Below, piece by piece: positions 11,168 through 19,420 of a stretch of DNA of 37,839 nucleotides (positions within the stretch are counted from its first letter, which is position 1; each line of letters opens with the position of its first letter). The stretch is from a virus, in the IMG/VR virus record IMGVR_UViG_3300042879_001828, positions 1 through 37,839 of that record, one strand, 5' to 3'. A program made the position numbers and the translations under genes. The notes below the pieces were generated by a model, which was not told the DNA's origin, searched no databases, and saw only the letters and a list, made by a program, of their open reading frames with translations.

Positions 11168-12454
11168 TTATCCTTCTATTGACAATATATAGGGTGTCAT
11201 TACTGCAAACAAACTTCTATTAAAATCATCACCCTCAATAGTGCCAGTCGCTCGAACTACTGATAATCCTGGACCTATTCTAAAATCACCTTTATGATCG
11301 GTGCTTGTGAAGTTCACACGCCCATAGTTTGTTTCACGAACTTCATTAGCGGGTATTGGTATACCACCGTATTGTGGTAATGCAGTTGCTGGATTAGTAC
11401 CAGCTCCGACGTATTCAAAAGTATGAGCACTCGCACTAATTGTACTCACTTGATATCCTGTTGTAGCGGTTGAATTAGAAATAATATTTCCAGTATTAGT
11501 GCTAAATCTTGATGAAATATTTACATTCCATACATTACCATGTGTACCACCGTAATTAGCAGTAATATTACTAAATGTAGTTATAAAATACATATTAGTA
11601 TCACCTGCAAATAATATACCATTATTTGTTCTGGGCGGCGAAGTTACTTGCGCTATATTACAGCTAGTAGCTCCTACTTGAATATTTCCTAATACATTAC
11701 CTGTAAATTGTTGATCAATGCCATCAGCCCACAGTCCATAATTACCAATACCATTGTCACTACCATTAAGTGTTAAGAAACTACCAGATTCAACTTTTAT
11801 ACCAACATCACAGCCAATGGTGTATAAATTAACTGATTGACTATATGCACGATTTTGCATTATTAAGCCATAACCGCCGCGATTTATACTAGTAATAAAA
11901 CCTAAAATAAATGCTCTAGTGCTTATAACATTCAATGTTTTATTTGCATCTATTAATACTGTAGTTCCAGTTGTAGTAAAACTTGTTACATTCTGTATAT
12001 ATGGACTTACTGTAACTGGCTCAGAAATACCACCTGGTGGAAAACTAAAAGCTGCACCTAAATAATTTTGAACAGTTATGCCCCATATATAAGTTCCACC
12101 ACGCATATAAAACATATCATTACTTGACGTACTAGGCTGCACAAAAACGCTACGAATAGTGTCTCCAGTTATTGCTACATTTGCTGGGACTTCAAATGGC
12201 ATATCTTCGGTATAAACACCACTAGCTACTTTTATTGCGGTTCCTGACGTTGCCGCCTCACAAGCTGCTTTTATAGTTAATTTGGGTGTAGCTAAACTTT
12301 TACCATCATTCGCATCATTGCCATTTTTAGCAACATATAGTGTATTTGAAAACGTACTGTTGGCAACAGTCAAAACAGGACTATTGTTTGATAGTACCTG
12401 TGTTGCACTTAATGTGGCTATTTCTATTTCAGGATTTTTTACAGAACGTCCCAT
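11168..12454 (-). CDS. Right-handed beta-helix virion protein
   Basis: 428 residues. After a short N-terminal segment (1-38) comes LYVAKNGNDANDGKSLATP, the entry motif of DUF1565-like, pectate-lyase-type beta-helix proteins. Repeating beta strands with Asn and small residues follow (about 40-400), including SPYIQNVTSFTTTGTTV, which I recognise from cyanophage structural proteins. No catalytic residues for polysaccharide cleavage can be assigned by eye, so it may be a receptor-binding or tailspike-like structural protein, or a depolymerase. It lies in a closely packed minus-strand run of virion genes (12 bp after the upstream gene, 3 bp before the next). Confidence 0.78.
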   Translation of the reverse strand: MGRSVKNPEIEIATLSATQVLSNNSPVLTVANSTFSNTLYVAKNGNDANDGKSLATPKLTIKAACEAATSGTAIKVASGVYTEDMPFEVPANVAITGDTIRSVFVQPSTSSNDMFYMRGGTYIWGITVQNYLGAAFSFPPGGISEPVTVSPYIQNVTSFTTTGTTVLIDANKTLNVISTRAFILGFITSINRGGYGLIMQNRAYSQSVNLYTIGCDVGIKVESGSFLTLNGSDNGIGNYGLWADGIDQQFTGNVLGNIQVGATSCNIAQVTSPPRTNNGILFAGDTNMYFITTFSNITANYGGTHGNVWNVNISSRFSTNTGNIISNSTATTGYQVSTISASAHTFEYVGAGTNPATALPQYGGIPIPANEVRETNYGRVNFTSTDHKGDFRIGPGLSVVRATGTIEGDDFNRSLFAVMTPYILSIEG

Positions 12455-12466
12455 GTTTAAATCACT

Positions 12467-12778
12467 TTACACCGTTGTATATGTTAGAGTACAAGAAATA
12501 GTGTTATTTGCATTAGCATAACCGCAAAGTCTATCACCATTTTCTAAAAATATTCTTTCTCGATCCATCACATATGTATCTCCAGCTACAACAAGAACAT
12601 TACTATATAAAACATTTAAATTACCAGGTTGATTGCCACTAGGCACTGCCCACAAACTAAAGGTGGCATTACTTGAAGTAGTATAGTTAGAAAAGTAAAA
12701 GGTCATTGCGGCGGTGGAATCACTACTAACATAAATGTTAGACGTAGTGGTAGTTAAATTTGCATTTTGTATTGACAT
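12467..12778 (-). CDS. Small virion-cluster protein, unassigned
   Basis: 103 residues, beta-rich (MSIQNANLTTTTSNIYVSS..., ending SCTLTYTTV), soluble, no signal peptide. I do not recognise a domain. Length, composition and position resemble the 110-residue protein at 10832-11164, so the two may be distant paralogues forming similar small beta domains in the virion. It begins 5 bp after the upstream gene. The leader contains GGATAAATC just before the ATG, which may be a ribosome-binding site or a weak late-promoter-like sequence. Confidence 0.7.
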   Translation of the reverse strand: MSIQNANLTTTTSNIYVSSDSTAAMTFYFSNYTTSSNATFSLWAVPSGNQPGNLNVLYSNVLVVAGDTYVMDRERIFLENGDRLCGYANANNTISCTLTYTTV

Positions 12779-12783
12779 ATGAT

Positions 12784-13311
12784 TTATCCAAAAATTATTC
12801 CGTATTTTCTTATTTTAGTAGTCGTAACTAATTCATCGGAAGTTGAACCAGCATTTACATAAAGACCACTACCACCGGCTCCAGCAGTATTGCCAGTAAG
12901 TACAACGTAACCTGCTTCACCCGTTGGCTGATTAGTTGTTTGATCAATTTTAATGTTGTAACTTGTAAGTATTGGTCCTATGTTACCAACTGAGTTATTC
13001 GCTACCCATTGACCAGAATACACACCAGATTCATACCAATATAATCCTATATTACTTACGTTTCCACGATTGTTTTCAAATCCATTTATTCCAGTTCTTG
13101 GAGCATCTCCAGTAGTCAAGTCAGCATTTATTTGAAATATTTGTTTAGTAGTATCAAATGCTTGAACATTCGCTGTATTACCAGTAACCTCAAGATTTCC
13201 AAAAATCTTTAGGGTATGGGTTAGTACATTGACGTTACCATCAGGATTGCCATCATTCTTAAATGTGTCAATGGTGTAATCACCCGTATTGATTCTCTTA
13301 GTTACACTCAT
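12784..13311 (-). CDS. Virion structural protein, fibre-related, unassigned
   Basis: 175 residues: MSVTKRINTGDYTIDTFKN, then a beta segment LKIFGNLEVTGNTANVQ and a C-terminal glycine-rich region. The GNLEVTGN element is the same kind of shaft strand seen in the two large fibre proteins, suggesting it is a short fibre or fibre adaptor. First gene of the small virion cluster: an ACTAAATA late-promoter-like box ends 19 nt upstream, followed by an AGAGAAAC ribosome-binding region. A terminator separates it from the upstream gene. Function is inferred from context only. Confidence 0.72.
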   Translation of the reverse strand: MSVTKRINTGDYTIDTFKNDGNPDGNVNVLTHTLKIFGNLEVTGNTANVQAFDTTKQIFQINADLTTGDAPRTGINGFENNRGNVSNIGLYWYESGVYSGQWVANNSVGNIGPILTSYNIKIDQTTNQPTGEAGYVVLTGNTAGAGGSGLYVNAGSTSDELVTTTKIRKYGIIFG

Positions 13312-13330
13312 ACTGTTTCTCTATTTCTAG

Positions 13331-13338
13331 TATTTAGT
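13331..13338 (-). promoter_or_regulatory. Late promoter box ACTAAATA
   Basis: ACTAAATA on the minus strand, 19 nt before the ATG at 13311 and just downstream of a terminator, the expected place for a new late transcription unit covering 13311 to 3746. Confidence 0.5.
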
Positions 13339-13363
13339 CAAACTGAAATTTATTCTAAAATGA

Positions 13364-13388
13364 AAAAATGGGCATTATGCCCATTTTT
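13364..13388 (-). terminator. Rho-independent terminator
   Basis: Perfect 11-bp inverted repeat AAAAATGGGCA / TGCCCATTTTT with a 3-nt loop. It lies 24 bp past the stop of the 310-residue gene and reads into a U tract on the minus strand; it is symmetric and possibly bidirectional. Confidence 0.9.
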
Positions 13389-13412
13389 CAAATATAAATG
13401 AGATTATTCATC

Positions 13413-14345
13413 TCATGCGTTTGCCACCTGCACAAACACATCACTAGGACTACTAAACCAATAACGATATCTGTTAGGATTATTTGCACCAGTGAATCCA
13501 CCACCAGAGCTTGAGTGTGGTTCGCCATCGCTTAAAAAGTCCCATACGTATTTGTTAGAAATCTTACTTGCTAAGAACGTTACTGTACCAGCAGAAGCAT
13601 TGGAAGCAAATGTTTGATCAGTTGATGTAACGATAGTCAAGTTGGTAGTTGTATTGATTTCACCAACTGTGAATGCACCTGATACGTTTGAATTTGTAAG
13701 GTTTACTGTTTGACCTACTTTAAATAAACTACCTGCGCCAGTGGTCCATGTTAGATATGCTGCTGTTCTATTTGTATAACCAGATATTGTACCAGCTCCT
13801 ATATTTGCAATTGTGCCATCAGTAAAAGTTGCTGCTGTGCAAAGAATACTCATGGTATTTGCGTCAGTTGGAGTAGTTAAATTCACTAATGTGCAAGTAC
13901 TAACATTCTGTACTGTTCCGTTATCAACAGTAGCTGCTGAACCATTAATAGTGGCAGTAAATATGTCGTTTGTATTCGCATTGGAACCTGCACCAAACTG
14001 TGACCAATCTGTGCCACTTACCGAACTAATTCTATATTCTTGCCCAGCGACGATATCTTCATCTTGTACAGTATTTTCATCTGATACCAAAAATTTATGT
14101 GCACCTTTTTGTGCAAGTATGCTACCAGACGTAGCAGTTTCGCCACGTACCTTAACAGTGGGTTGTATTGTTGGTATAGTTTGAGTTGTAAAACCACCTA
14201 CACCACCTTCGTAATTACCACTACTTGATGCAGTGCCCGCACTATCTAATTTCTGATTATTTGCGTAGCTGTCCACTACTATAGTTGCGCCCGCTTCGTA
14301 ACCAGCTCCGCCTGTTCTTGTATGTTGTATTTTTAACTTTGCCAT
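13413..14345 (-). CDS. Virion structural protein, unassigned
   Basis: 310 residues, Ser/Thr/Gly/Asn-rich. The N-terminus (MAKLKIQHTRTGGAGYEAGA) and the C-terminus (YVWDFLSDGEPHSSSGGGFTG then RYRYWFSSPSDVFVQVANA) look like conserved structural ends. The middle, about 95-145, holds VAGQEYRISSVSGTDWSQFGAG followed by NDIFTATINGSAATVDNGTV, a small beta repeat seen in many phage structural proteins. It stands alone between two terminators with its own late-promoter box 74 nt upstream, so it is a single-gene late unit. This insulation and its place next to the capsid module suggest high expression, for example a decoration, neck or whisker component; that is inference. Confidence 0.75.
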   Translation of the reverse strand: MAKLKIQHTRTGGAGYEAGATIVVDSYANNQKLDSAGTASSSGNYEGGVGGFTTQTIPTIQPTVKVRGETATSGSILAQKGAHKFLVSDENTVQDEDIVAGQEYRISSVSGTDWSQFGAGSNANTNDIFTATINGSAATVDNGTVQNVSTCTLVNLTTPTDANTMSILCTAATFTDGTIANIGAGTISGYTNRTAAYLTWTTGAGSLFKVGQTVNLTNSNVSGAFTVGEINTTTNLTIVTSTDQTFASNASAGTVTFLASKISNKYVWDFLSDGEPHSSSGGGFTGANNPNRYRYWFSSPSDVFVQVANA

Positions 14346-14419
14346 TTTATTACTTTCCTTTAAATTGTTAGCGTTCTAGGCTACCCGGAGTGGCGCTCCG
14401 AGAGTTCAGTGAACACATG

Positions 14420-14427
14420 TATTTATC
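14420..14427 (-). promoter_or_regulatory. Late promoter box GATAAATA with long structured leader
   Basis: GATAAATA on the minus strand, 74 nt upstream of the ATG at 14345. The predicted leader contains a CGGAG/CTCCG hairpin (about 14387-14401) and ends with an AAAGGAAAG ribosome-binding site. Confidence 0.65.
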
Positions 14428-14440
14428 ATTAAATGTAAAA

Positions 14441-14460
14441 AGGACACCCGAAGGTGTCCT
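14441..14460 (-). terminator. Rho-independent terminator with UUCG loop
   Basis: On the minus strand AGGACACC, loop UUCG, GGTGTCCT then UUUUACA. It lies 36 bp past the stop of the HNH gene. The UUCG tetraloop gives an especially stable hairpin. Confidence 0.88.
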
Positions 14461-14496
14461 AGTCTTCCCATCCCGATTGAAAATTTATACTTTTAT

Positions 14497-15252
14497 TTAT
14501 CTCATCTTACAATTATCGCCATGCCAACGTGCATATCCATTAACTGCCACAAGTTTCTGACAATGTGGGCATAATTTCTTTTCTCTTTTTTTGCCTATAT
14601 TTGCCATACCTCTAGCAATCTTTTCTTCTTCCGTTTGCTTTCTACCACGAATTTTATCGCCAATTTTTTTGCGAGTTTCCGCACTTATGTTACCATTAAA
14701 TCCCGGTTGTTTACTTTTGTGATTTTTTGATAAATTTTCTAACCATTCATGACTAAAAGACTCTCGTTTTTTGCCAATTTTAGATTCTGATATTTTCTTT
14801 CGTGTTTCTGGACGTTTAGCAGCATTTTTATCACCAGATATTGCTTCTTTGTGTTTAAGATATCCTTCCTTGCTACGATAAAACTTATCGCCGTACATGG
14901 GATTTTTTTCTCCACTGTATCGTTGACTCTGAAGTTTTGAATATTCTTCTTTTAAATTGGAGTAAACTCTTGCTGTTATCTTCGTTGTATATCGTTTTTG
15001 TCTTGGATTTTCTGCTCGCATCATTCTGAATGCATTAACCATTTTCCAATGTTCTTCACCTTCAGTATATATTTTTGTCAATAGCCAGTGACATATAAAA
15101 TGTTCTCTAGCCGTTAATCTCGTTAAATTCACGACATCATCTGATCCTCCTAAACTTTTAGGTAAAATATGATGCGTTTCGGTGTATTCGTGTGTGACCC
15201 TGTTTTGAGCGGATTCTGTGATATTTTTATACCATTTTTCGTATTTGTTCAT
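14497..15252 (-). CDS. Free-standing HNH homing endonuclease with NUMOD repeats and zinc finger
   Basis: 251 residues. HNH core at residues ~20-60: tandem His27-His28, GG at 35-36, Asn42 in NLTRLT, then REHF with His51 and His55. Residues ~113-215 hold NUMOD3-like DNA-binding segments (GEKNPMYG, SGDKNAAKRPETRKKISESK, SAETRKKIGDKIRGRK). The C-terminus forms a CPHC...H...C zinc finger (C228, C231, H244, C248). Such enzymes cut a specific intron-less allele and spread by repair. It sits just downstream of capsid gene 23 as an insertion-like cassette with its own terminators on both sides and a perfect TATAAATA box 5 nt before the ATG, so its mRNA would have essentially no leader and no Shine-Dalgarno. 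Target is presumably near gene 23 of related phages (inference). Confidence 0.9.
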   Translation of the reverse strand: MNKYEKWYKNITESAQNRVTHEYTETHHILPKSLGGSDDVVNLTRLTAREHFICHWLLTKIYTEGEEHWKMVNAFRMMRAENPRQKRYTTKITARVYSNLKEEYSKLQSQRYSGEKNPMYGDKFYRSKEGYLKHKEAISGDKNAAKRPETRKKISESKIGKKRESFSHEWLENLSKNHKSKQPGFNGNISAETRKKIGDKIRGRKQTEEEKIARGMANIGKKREKKLCPHCQKLVAVNGYARWHGDNCKMR

Positions 15253-15257
15253 GTAAG

Positions 15258-15265
15258 TATTTATA
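15258..15265 (-). promoter_or_regulatory. Late promoter box TATAAATA abutting HNH start codon
   Basis: Perfect T4 late consensus on the minus strand; only 5 nt (15253-15257) separate it from the ATG. T4 late transcripts start about 5-7 nt past the box, so the RNA should begin at or next to the AUG. Confidence 0.8.
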
Positions 15266-15312
15266 TTAGTAAGGTCTACATAATATAATACTATTAAGCT
15301 AAAGTCAATAAA

Positions 15313-15332
15313 AAACCCGCCGAAGCGGGTTT
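15313..15332 (-). terminator. Rho-independent terminator after capsid gene 23
   Basis: Minus-strand stem AAACCCGC, loop UUCG, GCGGGUUU followed by more U residues, 21 bp past the stop of gene 23. It ends the head-gene transcript. Confidence 0.9.
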
Positions 15333-15353
15333 ATTTTTACTATTTTGTAAAAA

Positions 15354-16538
15354 TTACTGGAAGCTCAAGTTAGCAACTGAGATTTCTGATAGATAATCTC
15401 CAGCATTGCCTAAAGAACTTGCAGTATTTGTCAATTCGACGTAGCCATACCTTGTCATAAATCCAACTACTGGTTCAAAGGTACTTGGATCAAGTACTAC
15501 TCCAGAACTCATTAGAGGAATGTATGGGCAATAGAATGCAGCAGCATCGGCCTCACTGGATCCCTTGTAACCAACTAATACAGCTTGTGTATCAGAAGCA
15601 TAGCTGTCTACATAGATACGCATAGCACCGTTTAGTGTACCAACAAACTTAGTATTTGTTGGAGCTTCGAATGTACCTTCTGTGGTACGTGCGAATGCAC
15701 TGGTTGTAGCACTCTGTAGAACAGTTAGTGCAGCAGGTGATACTACTGCCCAGTTACCTGCACCACGACGAGTACGCTGAGCGATCAAGTTAGCAGCACG
15801 GTTAACTAGAACAGCTAGTGCAGCGTGTTCATCGCCAACGAATGTTGCGGTACCTGATACAGCAGCCTGATCATAGGCAAAATCTGTAGCTGATAGTGAA
15901 CGTAGGGAACCAAGAACTTCTTGGTCGATTTCGACTGTGATTTCTTGAGCAAGTGCTGCCATGATTTCAGCTTCGATGTCAAGACCGTGCATGCTTTGGG
16001 CGTCTTGAGCAGCCTCAAATGTCCAACGTGCGCTTAGCTTACGTGTTTTAGCTTCAACAACTTGTTTCAAAATTTGAACGTTGATTTTACGTCCTGGTAC
16101 ACCTTCTAATGAAGATGTGCTAGCTGCACGACCGGTAGTTAAACTACCAGAATATGCAGTTGCGATCTTGAATGGGCTTAGTGCTTCGTCACCAGCGGTT
16201 GTGCTTGTGTCGAATGGACTTGGAGCGGTTGCGGTTGCTGTTTCAGCATAACGCACACGTAGTGTGTGAATTTGTGCAACTGGACCAGTCATTGGCTGAA
16301 CACCAACGATTTCGTTAGCAATAACGGTTGGCATAACACGACGGATAACAGGTAGAATTACACGGTTTAGTGTTGCTACGTTACCAGCTGCGGTTGCACC
16401 AGCGGTTGCATTTTCAAGAAGATTTTTGCGAGTATTTTCTAATACAACGCCCATTGTGGTTCTACGAGAACCTTGTAGACCTTCTAACAGGGCTTCTTTA
16501 GTTTCGCCCCAACGGCCTTCTAGTAATACTTGTGTCAT
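15354..16538 (-). CDS. gp23: Major capsid protein gp23
   Basis: 394 residues; forms the hexamers of the T4-type head. Collinear signatures with T4 gp23 include EIVGVQPMTGPVAQIHTLRVRY (near residues 77-98), VVEAKTRKLSARWTFEAAQDAQ, HGLDIEAEIMAALAQEITVEID, RGAGNW, TKFVGTLNG and YKGSSEADAAAFYCPYIPLM. It is much shorter than T4 gp23 (521): the stretch between the RVRY segment and the VVEAKTR segment is about half the T4 length, so the insertion domain seems absent. The N-terminal ~60 residues are a charged, presumably cleaved or scaffold-contacting segment; the gp21 cleavage site is not obvious by eye. The start has a strong purine-rich ribosome-binding region (AAGGAAAAAGGAAAA). It is last in the 20-core-21-22-23 run and is followed by a UUCG terminator. 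Confidence 0.96.
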   Translation of the reverse strand: MTQVLLEGRWGETKEALLEGLQGSRRTTMGVVLENTRKNLLENATAGATAAGNVATLNRVILPVIRRVMPTVIANEIVGVQPMTGPVAQIHTLRVRYAETATATAPSPFDTSTTAGDEALSPFKIATAYSGSLTTGRAASTSSLEGVPGRKINVQILKQVVEAKTRKLSARWTFEAAQDAQSMHGLDIEAEIMAALAQEITVEIDQEVLGSLRSLSATDFAYDQAAVSGTATFVGDEHAALAVLVNRAANLIAQRTRRGAGNWAVVSPAALTVLQSATTSAFARTTEGTFEAPTNTKFVGTLNGAMRIYVDSYASDTQAVLVGYKGSSEADAAAFYCPYIPLMSSGVVLDPSTFEPVVGFMTRYGYVELTNTASSLGNAGDYLSEISVANLSFQ

Positions 16539-16561
16539 TTTTCCTTTTTCCTTTTTAGGGT

Positions 16562-17668
16562 TTACTTAAGCCCTGCTAAACGTTTAATTTCGATGACATT
16601 ATTATCACCGGTTTCAACGCTGACCTTAGCAGTTTTATCACCAGTTACTTCTGTACAACTTTCAACTAACATCGTAGATTTCTCTACAGACTTAGTTGTA
16701 CTAGAATGGTTGTTCAGAACAGCTGGAAGATACTTATCAAATGCAGACCTTAATTTTTCGGTCTGAACATTCTCTAATAGCTGCATCATAACGCCTTGCT
16801 TTTCTTTGTTTAATGGTTTAAGCAATTCGTTAAGAGTTTCTTTGCGCTCTTGTGATTCCTTTAGAATACGAATTTCGCGTTCTTTGGATTCAATTAGTGT
16901 TGCTTTCTGATGCTCGGCTTTTTTAGCCTCTGCAATAATAGCTTCACGTTGTTTAACTGCTTTTTGCAACTTAGCGATTTCTTTGTTCTCATTTAAGTGA
17001 GTAACGGCGAATTCAGTAGCAAAAGCTTCGAAAAGTTTACGTCCAAAATTGTTTTCTCTAGCAATTTGGATGTCTTCTTTCAATTGTGACATCTCAGCGG
17101 ATAGATTTTTGGTTACAGATTCATTAACAAGACGAGCGGAACGTTGTACAAACTCTTTTTGTATGTTGGCAAGTTTTGACTTTGCCTCTCTGACGAGTTT
17201 AACTTTAGTTTCGACCAAATCTTTTTTGTCTTGATGAAACTCTTGAATTTCTTCAGATAAAGAACTTATAACAAAATTTTCTAATTTGTTAATGTTCTGT
17301 TTCTGAGCGGCACGATCAGCACGTAGTTCTTTGATTTCTTCGGCTAGTTTTTTAACTAGGAATCTATCAAATTTTTTAGCGTTTTCAGACATCATTCTTG
17401 TAAAACGAACTCTATCTGCTGACAGTTGTGTTTTTTCTTCCACAAATTCACGAATTTCTTCTTGGAGACCTTCTGTTACCATTTTGTCTATTGCTTCGAC
17501 CATTACACTTCTATCGTGGTCATATTTACGAGCAAATTCTTCGCGTATTTCCGCACGAAGTTGTTGTCTCGCTTCATTCAACTTAGACTCCCAAGCTTCG
17601 CTTATTGCTGTCTTGGTTTCTTCGTTAATGATACCACTGTCTATTAATGGCTTGATAGCGTCAAACAT
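16562..17668 (-). CDS. gp22: Prohead core scaffolding protein gp22
   Basis: 368 residues, almost entirely charged alpha-helix and coiled coil (long runs of Glu/Lys/Arg heptads from about 20 to 300), the expected composition of the T4 internal scaffold that is digested by gp21 during head maturation. The N-terminus MFDAIKPLIDSGIINEETK and position directly between genes 21 and 23 support the call. The C-terminus (IEIKRLAGLK) is conserved-looking and probably contacts the capsid. It has an AGGAGAAT ribosome-binding site and is 23 bp from gene 23 and 14 bp from gene 21. Longer than T4 gp22 (269). Confidence 0.93.
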   Translation of the reverse strand: MFDAIKPLIDSGIINEETKTAISEAWESKLNEARQQLRAEIREEFARKYDHDRSVMVEAIDKMVTEGLQEEIREFVEEKTQLSADRVRFTRMMSENAKKFDRFLVKKLAEEIKELRADRAAQKQNINKLENFVISSLSEEIQEFHQDKKDLVETKVKLVREAKSKLANIQKEFVQRSARLVNESVTKNLSAEMSQLKEDIQIARENNFGRKLFEAFATEFAVTHLNENKEIAKLQKAVKQREAIIAEAKKAEHQKATLIESKEREIRILKESQERKETLNELLKPLNKEKQGVMMQLLENVQTEKLRSAFDKYLPAVLNNHSSTTKSVEKSTMLVESCTEVTGDKTAKVSVETGDNNVIEIKRLAGLK

Positions 17669-17682
17669 GTATCATTCTCCTG

Positions 17683-18318
17683 TTAAATTTTTAAGTCCGT
17701 AATGAGGCGTTTTACTTCCTCTGCCAAATATTTTTGGACTCTTACATTGGCATTTGCATCCTTAACCATTTCTAATACTCTATGACCATGTCGCATGTTC
17801 ATTAAGCCTTCATAAACTGGTTTAGGATATGCATTTGGGGCACTTGGTTGAGCTACTATATCAACCGTTACAATATCAAAATCACTTACATGACCCGTGC
17901 TTTCATTAACATTACCACTGCCTCTGCTGGATACGCCTAATTTAACACCTGATTCAAGCATAGTTGTTACTAATTGTCCCATAGGAGTATTAAGTATTTT
18001 TAACTTGCCATAACCATTTGGTCCATCCATCCACATGTCAGTAATCATGTGACATACACGATCAAGATTGATTTTTAGATCGTCAGGATGATCTAACTCA
18101 CCAAGAACACTGTAACCGCCTTTAACTTGTTTTATTACACTTTCAACGGCTTTAGAAATTTCATCTACGGGATAAACACGTTGATTGGCATTTTTGACAC
18201 CACCCTGTACAAAAATGCCTTTCATGTATAAATTTTTACCCTTGCCGTCTGGAGCTGATTCAGTCATCAACTCCATTCTTGCACCGTCAAAGCTTAAATG
18301 TTCTTGTAGCAATAACAT
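17683..18318 (-). CDS. gp21: Prohead core protease gp21
   Basis: 211 residues, similar length to T4 gp21 (212). The assemblin-like serine protease cleaves scaffold, core and capsid N-termini before DNA packaging. Visible signatures: GELDHP with candidate catalytic His77; LGVSSRGSG with Ser130/Ser131 as the candidate nucleophile; then DFDIVTVDIVAQPSAP, the conserved strand following the active site. The start is the ATG behind an AAAGAG ribosome-binding region, 11 bp after the acidic core gene. It is transcribed with 22 and 23. Confidence 0.95.
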   Translation of the reverse strand: MLLLQEHLSFDGARMELMTESAPDGKGKNLYMKGIFVQGGVKNANQRVYPVDEISKAVESVIKQVKGGYSVLGELDHPDDLKINLDRVCHMITDMWMDGPNGYGKLKILNTPMGQLVTTMLESGVKLGVSSRGSGNVNESTGHVSDFDIVTVDIVAQPSAPNAYPKPVYEGLMNMRHGHRVLEMVKDANANVRVQKYLAEEVKRLITDLKI

Positions 18319-18329
18319 TGTTTATCTCT

Positions 18330-19382
18330 TTAGTGTCCTAACAAACTCTTTTTGTCTACACTCATAGAACCTGCAGTGGTCTGACCTTCTTTGTCATGAG
18401 CTTTTGAGTATTCTTTGCCAGCACTAGTTTTGTAACCGGTTTTACCAGCATTGGCACCAGGACTATTTTGTACTTTACCAATTAGATCACCACCTTTTTT
18501 CAATAAACCACCTGGCTTATTACTTGGTGTTCCTTTTGGATCAGATTCTGAACCACCACGTGCGATATTTTGTGTAGTACCACCCATGTCATTCTTGCCA
18601 GCAACTATACTTTTTGTATTGAGTGACGCAGAACCACCAGCACCTACTTCACCTGTTTCTGAATTTTTACCAGGAAATGGCTCACCAATTTTTTCTACAT
18701 ATTCACGAATCCATTCAGCTTCGGTCATTTTCTTTTTAGCCTTGGCTTTCTTATCTTTGAGCATTTCTTCTTTTTTCATTTTTCTGGCTTCAGCTACACT
18801 ACCCCTTGAGTCAGGTTGATCATAGTCTGGTACAACTTCTAAATTTTCTGCCATGTCATCTTCCATGTCCATGCCTGCGTCCATGTCCATGTCTGTATCC
18901 ATGCTTGCGTCCATGTCGCCACCCATTTCATCGCCTTGACCCATTAATTCTTCAAATTCACGTTTTAGATCATCTAATGAATCTTCTAGGTCCATGATAC
19001 GATTTTCTAGATCCTCGTCACCCATGTCTTCTGAATCTTCTTCGTCGCCCATTTCCATGTCCATGTCTTCTGAATCTTCTTCGTCGTCCATTTCCATGTC
19101 CATGTCTTCTTCGTCTTCGGCATCCCCCATGTCCATGTCATCGTCGTCCATGCCTACACTGTCGTCATCATCCTCTGCTTCAAGCATGCCATCTTCGTCA
19201 GCAGTGATTTCGTCAACTAAATCTTCTACTTCGTCGCCGCCGATTTCAGCTAAATCTTCTTCATCAATTAATGACTCATAAATTTGGCGTGAACGTTCAA
19301 CAACTAGTTGATGAAATAGTTCACGGGCTTTTTCATCTTGTTCATTAACAATATATTCAATTAACTTTTCGTATTTTGACAT
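18330..19382 (-). CDS. Acidic prohead core protein (gp67-like N-terminus with long extension)
   Basis: 350 residues. Residues 1-50 (LIEYIVNEQDEKARELFHQLVVERSRQIYESLIDEE) have the same helical plan as T4 gp67 (an ARxLF helix followed by a region rich in acid). Residues ~44-185 are extremely acidic, with repeating DMDM/EMEM/EEDSEDM units and a short coiled coil (LENRIMDLEDSLDDLKREFEELMGQ). Residues ~200-350 are basic and glycine-rich, ending in low-complexity sequence. In T4 two small genes (67, 68) occupy this place between 20 and 21; here one larger protein does. Likely a prohead core component destroyed by gp21. The ribosome-binding site is AAAGGAAT. A weak late box (CTTAAATA, 19421-19428) lies upstream. 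Confidence 0.82.
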   Translation of the reverse strand: MSKYEKLIEYIVNEQDEKARELFHQLVVERSRQIYESLIDEEDLAEIGGDEVEDLVDEITADEDGMLEAEDDDDSVGMDDDDMDMGDAEDEEDMDMEMDDEEDSEDMDMEMGDEEDSEDMGDEDLENRIMDLEDSLDDLKREFEELMGQGDEMGGDMDASMDTDMDMDAGMDMEDDMAENLEVVPDYDQPDSRGSVAEARKMKKEEMLKDKKAKAKKKMTEAEWIREYVEKIGEPFPGKNSETGEVGAGGSASLNTKSIVAGKNDMGGTTQNIARGGSESDPKGTPSNKPGGLLKKGGDLIGKVQNSPGANAGKTGYKTSAGKEYSKAHDKEGQTTAGSMSVDKKSLLGH

Positions 19383-19420
19383 TTTTTATTCCTTTATAAA
19401 AATATCCAATTGAGTATAAT

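Noticed and set aside
18994-19281. Ser/Met-rich plus-strand frame opposite the acidic core gene
   Set aside because: It is the antisense of the Asp/Glu/Met repeats. It has no ribosome-binding site and the minus-strand gene fits the conserved head order.
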